A DNA stretch of 64,000 bases from Amia ocellicauda. Lineage: Eukaryota; Chordata; Actinopteri; Amiiformes; Amiidae. The position numbers and the translations under genes were made by a program. Under the pieces are notes generated by a model, which saw nothing but the letters and a program-made list of their open reading frames with translations, made no database searches and was not told the DNA's origin. Below are positions 35,979 to 46,442 of the stretch, one piece after another. Location of the stretch: NCBI RefSeq assembly GCF_036373705.1, contig NC_089863.1:5949357-6013356 (forward strand), read 5' to 3'. How positions within the stretch are numbered: the first letter of the stretch is position 1; the number at the start of each line of letters is the position of its first letter.

Positions 35979-38900
35979 AGAAAGACATTTCATTAACATC
36001 GATCGCCCCTCTCCCTCTCAGAGTACGTGATGGAGCACTGGCGAGAGGACTGGTTTTTTGGCTACCAGTTCCTTAATGGCTCGAACCCGCGCATGATCAA
36101 GCGCTGCCAGACGCTGCCCAAGAACTTCCCTGTGGAGGGGGGCATGGTGCAGGCTTCACTGGGGCCCAGGAAAACCCTCGCCAAGGAGATGAAGGTACTG
36201 CCAACCTGGGGTTCTGTGCTGGTCCCACACTAGACAAGACAATACAGTATTATACAATACAGAACATTATACACTACAGAATTGTCTCCTCCCTTCCCAC
36301 CCTGCAGGCAGGCAATATCTACCTGGTGGACTACGCCGTCATGGATGGCATCCCGGCCAACGTGATCCGGGGGCGCCAGCAGCACCTGGCCGCGCCCCTG
36401 TGCCTGCTGTACGCCCACCCCGACCAGGGCCTCATCCCCGTGGCCATCCAGGTACAGGGTGGCATGGAGTTACAGTGGAACTGCGTGACAGAGCCCTACG
36501 AGAGCAGGGCCTGCTACGCAACTGGGGACCATGCACTACCAGCCCAGGGGCAGCCTGGGGAGAGTGGACAGTATTCTGACTGGAATAGGCCACTGGGAGG
36601 CAGTAGTCTATTAGATATTGTAGTGCAGCAGCCAATACTCAGGAGAGAGTATTAGGGGAGAGGAAAATCATTGACCCTGTGACCCGTGATACTAACCCCC
36701 ATGACCCCGTGACCCCATATCTGTCATGACCGTTTGACCTCGCCTGGCCCATCTCCCTCTGCAAATGTACAGTAGTGTCCAGGGTCTGTATTAAACCTCT
36801 CTCCTTCTCTCTCTCTCTCTCCCTCTCTCTACTTTTTTCTCTCACCAATATCTTTCACCCTCTACCCTTCCTTTCCCACCTTCCACTCTCTACCCCCCCA
36901 ATTTCACTCTCTCTCCTCATTCCCTCTCCCCCTCTCCCTGTTTCCTCTCTCTCTATCGCCCCACTTCACCCCTCTCCCTCTTTCTCTCTCTCCCTCTCCC
37001 TCTGTCTCAGCTGGGTCAGACCGCGGGGTTGGACTGCCCAGTGTTCCTGCCCAGTGACCCCCCACTGGCCTGGCTGCTGGCCAAGATATGGGTGCGTCAC
37101 GCAGAGTTCCAGATCTTCCAGGTGCTGTCCCACCTGCTGCGCACACACTTGGTGGTGGAGGTGTTCTGCGTGGCCACGCTGAGGCAGCTGCCCGCCGTGC
37201 ACCCCATCTACAAGGTAACCCAGCTTAACGCACACTGTATAATACTGTCACTTTACAATACACACACTGTATCACACACACACACTCACTGTATCACATA
37301 CACACAAACACACACACTGTATCATGTACTCACTTGTTATCTCCTTGAACAAGGATGCATGCTCTGTATTTTGTATTCATTGTACTAGTGCACTTCTGTA
37401 ATGCTTGTGTAAACTGGATAAGGGTACCTGCCAGTAAATAACCATAATAATAATAATACAAATACACTTACTGTACAAACCTCACTGTCTAATTCATTAT
37501 GTGTCTGTGTCCGTGTCCGTGTGTGTGTGCGTGTGTGTGTGTGTCTTTGTGTCTCTGCGTGCGTCTGCCCAGCTGCTGGCGCCACACCTGCGCTACACCC
37601 TGGAGATCAACTGTCGCGGCCGGACCCAGCTCATCTCTGCGGACGGCATCTTCAAGAGGGTCCGTCTGTCCGTGTGTCTATCTGTCTGTCCACGAGTCTG
37701 CCGGTATCTGTTAGTCTCTGCCCATCTCTCCCTGTCTGTCTGTCCATCTGTCTATAGATGTGTGTCTGTCTGTTTGTCTCTCTGCCCATATCACCATCGT
37801 TTATCTGTCTATCTGTCTGTCCCATCTCTATCTGTCTCTCTATCTGTCTGTGTGTGTGTGACCATCTCTCTAGCTCTCTCTCTCTCTCTCTCTCTCTCCG
37901 TCTGTCAGGTGGTGTCAACAGGGGGGGCCGGGCTTCTTATTCTGGCTCAGAGGGAGTACAAGGTCCTGACCTACGAGTCCCTGCAGCCGATCAAGGACTT
38001 CCAGCAGCGCGGGGTGAACCAACTCCGGGACTACTTCTACAAGGAGGACAGCCTGATGCTCTGGGACGCCATTCACAGGTACTGACACACACACTCACAG
38101 AGACACATAAACAGAGACACATAGACAGAGAAACTCACACACACACACACACATCTGTTACGGGTGCATGTTGACAGATAGGTGCCTGTTGGGAGTGGCT
38201 ATGTAGTGAAACATGTTCCCCATCTGAAGTCTGGGTTCGTGTGAGTTAACGTTCCCTCTCTCTCTCTCTCTATGTCATCCCCCCCTTCCCTCAGTTTTGT
38301 GTCAGGGATGGTGGATCTGTATTACTCCAGTGACAAGGAGGTGCACAAAGACACTGAGCTGCAGGCCTGGATTCAGGAAGTCGTTCAGCAGGGCTTTGTG
38401 GAAGTCCCCAGTTTCGGTGAGTTCCCCCCCCTCCTTGTGCCCCGGTGCCAGCCAACCACACAGCGCTGTGGAAATGATGTGAAAAAGTGACCACAGAACT
38501 AAGTGTTTTGTAAAACTCAAACTGTCTCTCTCTCTCTCTCTCGGCCCACAGGTCTGTCCAGTGAACTGAAGACCAGGAAGGAGCTCAGCACTCTGCTTAG
38601 TGTGGTGATTTTCACCTGCTCTGCGCAGCATGCAGCCACCAACAATGGCCAGGTAACACAGCAACGCACTCACACACACCGACATGCACTCAAACACATA
38701 ATGACACACACTCGCACACAATCAACACGCACTCTCACACAGACACATGCTCACATACTCACATACAGACACAGAGATACACCAACATACTCTGACACAC
38801 ACGCAGACACTGATACACACCGACTGTAATCCTGCCGCATACACTTCATCTCATTGGCTCTGCCTCACTGTCCGTCTCCCTGTGCCGCAGTTTGATTGGT

Positions 38901-40054
38901 GCGCCTGGGTTCCGAACACGCCCTGCACCATGCGCCGGCCGCCGCCAACCTGTAAGGACTCCATCACCATGGACACCATCATGGAGACGCTGCCCGACAT
39001 CAGCCAATCGTGTGTACAGATGGCCATCACATGGCACCTGGGGCGGGCCCAGCCCAACGCGGTGAGCCAATCACGTGCAAGCTGACTCACAGCTGACTCA
39101 GTTGTCATCATTACAATAATCACTAAAAGACTCATATATAGTTGTACAAAATGGGCAGTGGAGTACACTATACAGCAGAAATCCTGCAAAAGTGAACTAC
39201 AATCTCTCTTCTCTCTTTCCCTCCATCTATAACATTAGAACATAAGAAAACTTATGAGAGGAGGCCATTCGACTCATTGCGCTCGTTTGGTGTCCATTAA
39301 TAACTGGATCCTATCCAGTCTATTTGTGAATGTTCCCAAATTGTCGCTTCAGCCACATCGCTGGGGAGTTTGTTCAGATTGTGACGCCTCTGTGTGTGAA
39401 GAAGTGTCTCCTGTTTTCCGTTTTGAATGCCTTGAAGCCCAATTTCCATTTGTGTCCCCGGGTCTGTGTGTTATCAACCAGACTTTTCACCCTGGAACAG
39501 AAGAGACTACGTGGGGACTTGATCCAAGTCTTCAAATCATGAAAGGCCTCGACCACATCAAACCATAGGAGCTTTTCCAGATCAGCAGGGACACACGCAC
39601 CCGGGGACACAAATGGAAATTGGGCTTCAAGGCATTCAAAACTGAAAACAGGAGACAGGAGTTGTCACAATCTGGAACAAACTCCCCAGCGATGTGGTTG
39701 AAGCGACACTTTGGGAACATTTATAAACAGACTGGATAGGATCCTTGGATCACTTAGTTATTAATGGACACCAAACAAGCACGATGGGTTGAATGGCCTC
39801 CTCTCATTTGTAAAATTTCTTATGTTTCTTATAACAGACTAGTATAACTCTTTCTCTCTCTCTCCCTCTCTCAGATCCCCCTGGGTCAGTACACAGAGCA
39901 GTACTTCAGTGAGCTGCCAGCCCAGGAGCTGATCAAGGGTTTCAGGCAGGAGCTGCACGACATTGAGGACACGATTGTGAAGCGCAACCAGGGCCTGGAG
40001 CCGCAGTACCTGTACCTGTGCCCCAGCCGCGTGGAGAACAGCATCACCATATAG
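32942..40054 (+). CDS. alox12: Arachidonate 12/15-type lipoxygenase (ALOX12-like), 14 coding exons
   Basis: Exons 32942-33088, 34974-35175, 35298-35379, 35563-35685, 35811-35917, 36022-36194, 36308-36451, 37011-37214, 37573-37659, 37909-38078, 38295-38416, 38552-38652, 38891-39061, 39875-40054; 670 residues, normal for animal lipoxygenases. Residues 1-115 form the PLAT/C2-like domain ([20 protein letters not shown]), the rest the catalytic domain. Iron ligands are all present: His367 and His372 ([12 protein letters not shown]), His547 and Asn551 (QHAATNNGQ) and the C-terminal Ile670. The enzyme should oxygenate arachidonate and related fatty acids to hydroperoxides. VIRG, VVSTGG and the C-terminus VENSITI place it with ALOX12/15 rather than ALOX5; synteny with RNASEK and BAP18 favours ALOX12. 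Odd points: Gly410 at the Coffa site, STGGAGL in place of STGGGGH, and Phe362 where relatives have His. The exon-9 donor GTCCGT is weak. ATTAAA at 40192 may be the poly(A) signal. Confidence 0.95.
33955..34942. mobile_element. hAT-like element about 1 kb long in lipoxygenase intron 1
   Basis: The ends are inverted: CAGTGTTAATTTT at the left and, from the other strand, CAATGTTAATTTC at the right. Both subterminal regions are rich in TTTTAGTC/GACTAAAA-type words, as in hAT-like repeats common in fish introns. The middle (34150-34740) is unrelated sequence with a GCGCAGATCTGC palindrome. No clear 8-bp target duplication is seen, so either the ends have drifted or two elements are nested. Its right end lies 31 bases before the exon-2 splice junction. 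Confidence 0.55.
39233..39838. mobile_element. Head-to-head inverted pair of LINE 3' ends in lipoxygenase intron 13
   Basis: Bases 39233-39470 and 39595-39838 are near inverse copies of each other, each ending outward in the sequence read as CATTTGTAAAATTTCTTATG on +. The centre encodes [18 protein letters not shown], typical of the C-terminal end of a non-LTR reverse transcriptase protein. A single 3' end of the same family is at 51855-52038. The pair can fold into a hairpin with arms of about 240 bases. Confidence 0.7.
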
Positions 40055-40089
40055 GGACAGAGCGGGAGAGAGGAAGGGAAGAGGAAGAA

Positions 40090-40130
<41 letters not shown>

Positions 40131-40834
40131 ACTAGAGTGTAGGAGTGTAATTTGTAAATGTTTTGACTAAAGAGCTGATTTGCTTATGTATATTAAACCC
40201 TGGAATGTGAATTTGAATCAGAGAGAGAGAGGGAGAGAAGGAGGGCTGGGTAGCACAAACAACAGCATCTCAAATTTAGGAGGGAGGGGAGTAATAATAA
40301 TAATAAACTTTATGTATATAACACCTTTTATAACTTAACATGCCACTCAAAGTGTTTCACATATATATAAATAAAAGATCAATGATAAAAGTATGTCTTT
40401 AATTGCTTTTTAAAACTAGATATAGAGGTTGCCTGGTGAATATCTAAAGGAAGTGAGTTCCAGATCTCAGATGCATAAAAACAAAAGGCTGCTTCAGCAC
40501 TTTTCGTATATATTTTACTTCAGGGATATAGAGTCAGCCAGCGTAAGAAGATGCGTCAGTGACGATGCTAGTTTGTGTCAACACCCTGTTTGCTGCATTT
40601 TGGACAGCAGTTGACATTGCACACTGTTCTACACAACATTCAGGCAAGAACTACCACAAACCAGCGGTGCACCATTGACTAGAGATACGCATTGCAAACG
40701 GATGCTTTTTAAAGGCCACTCCTCCCCCAGCACAGTGTAGTTTTTTAATGTGAAGAGGAAGAGAGAGAGAGAGAGAGACATGGCTCAAAATACACTCCCA
40801 CTTCGGTCAATTGAACAGTTTATTTTACAATATA

Positions 40835-40880
<46 letters not shown>

Positions 40881-42024
40881 ACAGTCACTGAACACAAACA
40901 CCACATTGGATTTGCAGCACAACATTTTACAGAAAATCTTCAGTATTACACATCGGTGGTGGGGGAAGAGTCTCGACAATGGACTAGACTTGTGTGGGCT
41001 TAATTTTCTTTCAACTTCACGAATAATAAATATCCTTGTTCAAACTGACTTCAACAATAACCATAATATTAACAGAACCTATAGTCTCCCTCATGCGCGG
41101 TGTGTTTATCATGGCGTCACCCCCCCCCCCCCACTACCTCCCTGATCTCTCTCTTTCCACACTGACTCCATGGTTCAACCTCAAGTCCCATTTTTATTTA
41201 TATATAAAAATGGTGGACTAGGCAGAGAGCATCCTGGGTAATACGTGAGAATCTGGGTTTATAGAAACTGACCTTCCTGGTGACTTCCAATGAGAAGACC
41301 TTGAGCGCAACCACTGCAACACATGAGATCTTATTATAATAATAACAACAACTACAACAACAACAATAGCTGGAGGTGCATTTCTCCTAAAGGGATGCCC
41401 AGTTTGGGTAGATGTCCTGGAGGTCACAAGGTCATGTCCCAAGACTCGAGACTCACCCCAAACCTGCCCACCCAGAATGCAAGGTTTCTGTTAACCAATC
41501 ATATCACACACAAGTCATTTAAAGTACCAATCAGATTGACGTATTTATATAAAACTTCCAAGATGCCAATTATCTTCGGTTTTTATAACAATAACAATAA
41601 TAATAATAGGGTTTATTGGCCCAATCTGACACTAGCTACAATTTTGCCGTATTAATAGGTCTTTTATAACGATACATTTACAACCAATTAATATCCATTT
41701 GGTCCAGTGTGCTCCCAATCTTTGTAACATGAAAGGGAGGGATACGATTTACAGGGGGGAAGGAGGTCAGGTCTTGTAAGTCACCCCTTAAAATCCTCGA
41801 TTTCTAAAGACGGGGAAAACGCCGTCACCGTGATCGGCTGACACGCCAGGAGTGGAGCAGTCTGGTCCGGTCGTAGGCGACGGCGAGGGTTTGGAACTAC
41901 CCTGACCGGATCACCGCACACCCAGTCTTTAGCAAACGGGCTGAACTTGAAGGGCTGAGGTACAAAAACCCACTGGGCTGGAGAGCACTGGATTCGAAAG
42001 TGTTTGTCTGTGCATGTGTGCATG
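40055..42024. other. Intergenic between the convergent lipoxygenase and RNASEK genes
   Basis: The lipoxygenase 3' UTR begins here, with GA tracts at 40095-40122. A TA run lies at 40839-40870. Bases 41200-41700 are repeat-like with AAT and CAA tracts. No coding exon is seen. Confidence 0.45.
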
Positions 42025-42030
42025 TTTATT
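42025..42030 (-). terminator. rnasek: RNASEK polyadenylation signal
   Basis: AATAAA on the - strand, 91 bases after the stop codon. A CA/TG microsatellite (42047-42082) lies between stop and signal, within the 3' UTR. Confidence 0.7.
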
Positions 42031-42041
42031 GGAGTGAGTGA

Positions 42042-42085
<44 letters not shown>

Positions 42086-42120
42086 GGATCCTGCGAGCCG
42101 TGCCGAGCCACCAGGGGGCG

Positions 42121-44204
42121 TTAGTGCACCATGTACTCCTTGCGCTTGTTCAGCCGGACCTGGCAAAGGGACAGGCCGCCCAGCAGCACGTAGATGCCAG
42201 CCGCGATGAAGCAGTTGTAGCTGACCTGGTCATACAGGCCGTACACCGTCTGAGGAGGGTTTGAGCTGCAGGCGGGGAGGGGGGAAGGGGGGGAAGAGAG
42301 ATTTCAGAAAGATGGTAAGGAGCAGGTTATAACAGAAAATCAACAAGAAAGCAGTGTAACTGTTAACTGACTCACTCATTTAGTATGTCGGCCTCCGTGT
42401 AGGGCACATCTTCGATCAGCACTGCAGAGTGGACATTGAAGAAGATGCCCAGCATCACCTGAGAGTGAGAGAGAGATTAAATACAAAGAACTGGGCAGAC
42501 TGACATTATTATTACTTGATTTACAATTGTTACAAGATATCACGTTTATTTTATTTTTTACATTTACCCATAGCTAACAGCTGACCTTGCTCAAGGGTAC
42601 AACAGCAGGGATTGAACCCACGACCCTGTACTCCACAATCCAGAGCCCTAACCACTAATCCACAATACTGACAAGCACACTGTGCTCTCTAGACCACATC
42701 AAACCTCTACCCTTGGCAGATTACAAGCCCACATAAGGCATATGGTTAGTAGTAGAAAGTGATTTCTGAAAATAAACAGAAACACGATGGTGGACAATTC
42801 TCTAATTAGCAAATTCATGGGTAGATTGTGATCCGGTCTTCGCCTGCACCACTCCGCCTCTCCATGGCACCATCTTCACTACAGCACCAGCTTCCACTGA
42901 CAGCTGCACACAGGGAAGTGAACGACAGCACAGCGCGGTCACTGTGCGCAACGTCCACGTCACGGACGATGTCACTGTCCCCAATAGGACACACTGTCTG
43001 ATTCGCTACCTGTTGTCCTTCACGCAGTTGCACACTGACGTGCGATACCAGCCTCTGTGCTACACACCAACTGTGTCATTCTGCTTATTAAGTTACACAC
43101 TGATCTGTGATGGTTCCAGTAGCATGACTGTGACACACTGTCAACAGTAACACACTTATCTCAGTCATTACCAGAATTACAGCTAAGCATTTTTGTATTG
43201 AAAACAATTGAGTTATTCCTGACTGCAAATATGTGTATATATATATATATACACACACATGCATGTGACCATACTGTAAACAAAACATATTTTGAGAAAC
43301 AAACAACTCATGCCTGATGCTGTATTTTATTGTTTATGCTTTAATTATGTTGTCCGTTTATCAAAGTGTAAAGCACTCTGTTGCTACCCTGCGAAGGACG
43401 CTATACAAAATTATAATTGATTGACTGATTTGATTATTATTTGCAAGAGAGAAACTAAATCCGTGTCTGTGTTGCTGTGAATGAAAAGAGAATCACAACG
43501 GCTAAGGCTCCTTGTGACGCCTTCTGTTCCCCGCACCAGCCCGCCGTGCCGTCTCTCTTTGCAGGGCAGAACTCTACTCCAACTCCGGGGACTCGCCACA
43601 AACATCAGGCCGCGGCGGCTGGCTCGACAACCAGAGAGGAAGCGAAAGAGGTTGTGCAACGTGGGAATTTAACAATATAACCGGGTTTATAAGCAATATA
43701 ACCCGGGCACGGTGCATAATTCTCGCAGCAGTGTCACATTATGGTGACATCACACTGACACTGACGGAAAGCTTGATTGTGTCCATTCGCAGCACCGGTG
43801 TCAACATCACAAGACCGTGCTTCACAGGAAGTCCCCGACCGAGTGACCCGCAGATTCAGGGTTACTGTCTGACCCTTGATGGGGAACACACACACACACA
43901 CACACACACACAACGCACTCTAATTATCCGCACAACATATTATAACACACAAACAAACTGTGTTTTAAATCATGTGATTTATGGACAGAGTTCGATCGAA
44001 CGCCCATTGTCATCTGTCACTGTGACGTTCAGCATGTAAACACTGTAACAATCTCGCTGCCAGGAAGGAACTGTCTTATTATATTATTAATGCTATTATA
44101 ATTATTAATAATAGTACGTATCTCACCAGCATGATGACCCCCCAAATACTGAGGACGATCCCGCAGGCGGCGAGCTTGGGTCCGCAGAATAAAAGCGACG
44201 CCAT
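42121..44204 (-). CDS. rnasek: Ribonuclease kappa (RNASEK), 3 exons
   Basis: Minus-strand exons 44127-44204, 42376-42458 and 42121-42265, 101 residues. The protein starts [20 protein letters not shown] and ends KRKEYMVH, close to human RNASEK along its whole length ([32 protein letters not shown]). Two hydrophobic segments, about residues 12-35 and 69-90, make it a small two-pass membrane protein. Family members were first described as endoribonucleases and later as a vacuolar ATPase-associated subunit needed for endosomal entry. Exon 2 ends within the codon AA-T-GA, giving Asp-Ser where human has a slightly different loop. The gene is convergent with the lipoxygenase and divergent from BAP18. 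In human, RNASEK and C17orf49 lie in the same direction and form read-through transcripts, so orientation differs here. Confidence 0.95.
42556..42672 (-). mobile_element. tRNA-derived SINE in RNASEK intron 1
   Basis: On - the sequence has A-box-like TAGTGGTTAGGGCTCTGG, B-box-like GGTCGTGGGTTCAATCCC, and the CTGCTGTTGTACCCTTGAGC block shared with the SINE at 24518-24690. The tail is short or truncated. Confidence 0.7.
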
Positions 44205-44832
44205 GGCTGCAGATGCACGGGTGGAGTCCCCTCTTCTTGTGCAGTTAGTTGTCTTTTCCTGCGGATCTGTAGGTGTCCGATGTGCCGTCAGAGAGAAGCT
44301 GCAACACCCGACCCTTCTCTACCGCATTTCAGCTGATCCGATTCCGGACTCGGACCTCGGTTATTTCCGTACACACTCGGCTCGAACCGGTTGGGTGTCT
44401 GCCATCATAAAAGAGGGGGAGGGAAGGCGAATAGAAAACGCAGTAAGCAGCCCTCGCAGACAGACAAATTGATCTGAGCATCCAAAATACAATTAATTAA
44501 AATGTAATCACCCACCTATAGTTATACACGTAGATGCACTTGAAGAATATGGTTGTGTTGATGTTTGCAAAGATAACAGAAACACCTCTGTACTTGGATC
44601 GATCCAAACCCGGACTCCTCCACTCAGAAAGCAGGAGCGTTCCTCGGAATATATAATGTGACATTATTTATTGTAACATTTGTGGTATGACAAATTGAAT
44701 ATTACTGTTCAGCAATTGTGTATTCGACGCCGTGTGTACCGTTGTTAAAATCCATACAGCCTACAGCAAGGGAATTTACATCCTCCTGCGCCCTTCCACC
44801 TCCCAGCACATGGTACACTCCACGGCGAGCAG

Positions 44833-44888
44833 TCATGTGACAGCCGAACTCGTCAGCTGAGCGGTGGGGTGACGTCAGTGTGACGTCG
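44833..44888 (-). promoter_or_regulatory. rnasek: Candidate RNASEK promoter sites: E-box and two CRE-type sites
   Basis: GTCATGTGAC (44833-44842) is an M-box-like E-box of the kind bound by MITF/TFE factors. TGACGTCA (44870-44877) and TGACGTCG (44881-44888) are CRE-type sites. They lie 630-680 bases before the RNASEK start codon. Lysosomal/V-ATPase genes are often TFEB-controlled, so the E-box would make sense, but assignment to RNASEK rather than BAP18 is inferred. Confidence 0.35.
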
Positions 44889-45205
44889 CCAAGGTCGATT
44901 GTATGAACGGACGCGAAATGGCTGAAGGGACTGTTCTCTAGTTCACACAAGATACACAACTGTTATTTCGTTTTTGTACATAGTGTAGTCTCACTGCTTC
45001 TGAAGTACATATACTTATACAGAGCTTAACTGTAATATTACTATAACGTTGCATATGTAGAGTTTTGACACACCTTAATAATGTTATATATTTTTATATA
45101 GCGCCCCACGCAACTATTTGCACGCTATTCCCACGCTAATTAAGTTTTTTTTTAGCAACCCGAAAAGATCATGGATACTGTCTAATAAAGGCACTTGTGC
45201 TACTT

Positions 45206-45240
<35 letters not shown>

Positions 45241-45588
45241 ATCATAATAGACTGGTATACGAAAATAACTACTTTTCCAGATGAACTGTGTGATTCCAAT
45301 ATACATTATATTTTTACAGTTATGGATTATTATAAAAATAGGATGGATTTTTTTTTTTTAAGTCAATGTATGAACTACCATTTTTAATATTGAACATATA
45401 AATAAAGCGATTGCAATATTAATACAAATACATTGTGTGCCATTAAAACGTTATCTTAAAAAAGTATATCGTCAACTAGTATTTTATGCATTCTTTTAAC
45501 AAAACGCACTCCAAAATCACTTGAATGCGCTACAATTATAAAATGGATACCGTGTATACAGAGACTAGAGTCTCATATATCGAATAGA

Positions 45589-45797
45589 CCAATCACAGAG
45601 CAGGCTGAGAGAAGCCTCACCAATCACAATAGGCCGGAGGTGGGCTCAGAAGCGATTGACTCTGATTGACGACGCCCTAGGCCAATAGAAACACAGAACA
45701 CCCATCTGCTGCGGCCCAATCGCACACGGCCGGCGGGAAGCAATGAGTGACGTTCAATCTGACCAATCACAGCCCTCGCCGCCTGGCTGTGGACCAA
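45589..45797 (+). promoter_or_regulatory. bap18: Cluster of six CCAAT boxes upstream of BAP18
   Basis: CCAAT occurs on the + strand at 45589, 45620, 45682, 45716, 45763 and 45793, within 210 bases. Spacings are 31, 62, 34, 47 and 30 bases. Several are extended ACCAATCA matches, ideal for NF-Y. The stretch is GC-rich beside AT-rich flanks, suggesting a promoter core, probably for BAP18, whose start codon is 650 bases on. Confidence 0.65.
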
Positions 45798-46442
45798 TGG
45801 GCGTGTGGGCCGCGCAGGGCCTAGGACTTCCCTGCCGGAGCGCAAGTTGTTGGCTGCAAATTTATTTATTTAATTATTTCTGGCCCAAATTGGCTAAAAT
45901 GGAGGCCCGCGAAGGGTTACCAACTCCGAAACCTCTAGGAAAGCACCGGGAATGAAAACGTACCCGCACGGGTGGGATATTACAAAGCATGCAAACCCCC
46001 GGGATCGTGTATGTTTGCGCAAAGCTTAATAAAGGGAAACACTGTGGTCGCAGGCCCGGGTGTATTGTCTTCCATTGAATGGAGCCGCACGGTTTCCCCC
46101 CTAAACGCGATGCTACTTTTTCAAAGCGCTTAGCTGGTTTTTACAGCGTTAACTGCGTGATCCCGAGTGTGTCATTCGCCTGGGATGCGACAGAAAAGAG
46201 TTTGTAATGTGTATTTTTCTTAAAGCTGTACATTGTTAACGGCTGTTCGCTGCGTGGAGCCTTTTAGTGCTGCAAAGTGACACTAGTAGTAGGATGCATT
46301 TTTCCGGCTGAACTTATTATTGTTGCTTGTTTTTATATTTTGACCGGTTTTTGTTTTGCACCAGCCGCTCAGCCTGTGCCACTGCGGGTGCTGTAGGTGC
46401 GCAGGGTTTCCTTTTCTGTTTTTGAAAGAATTCAGCGGGAAA

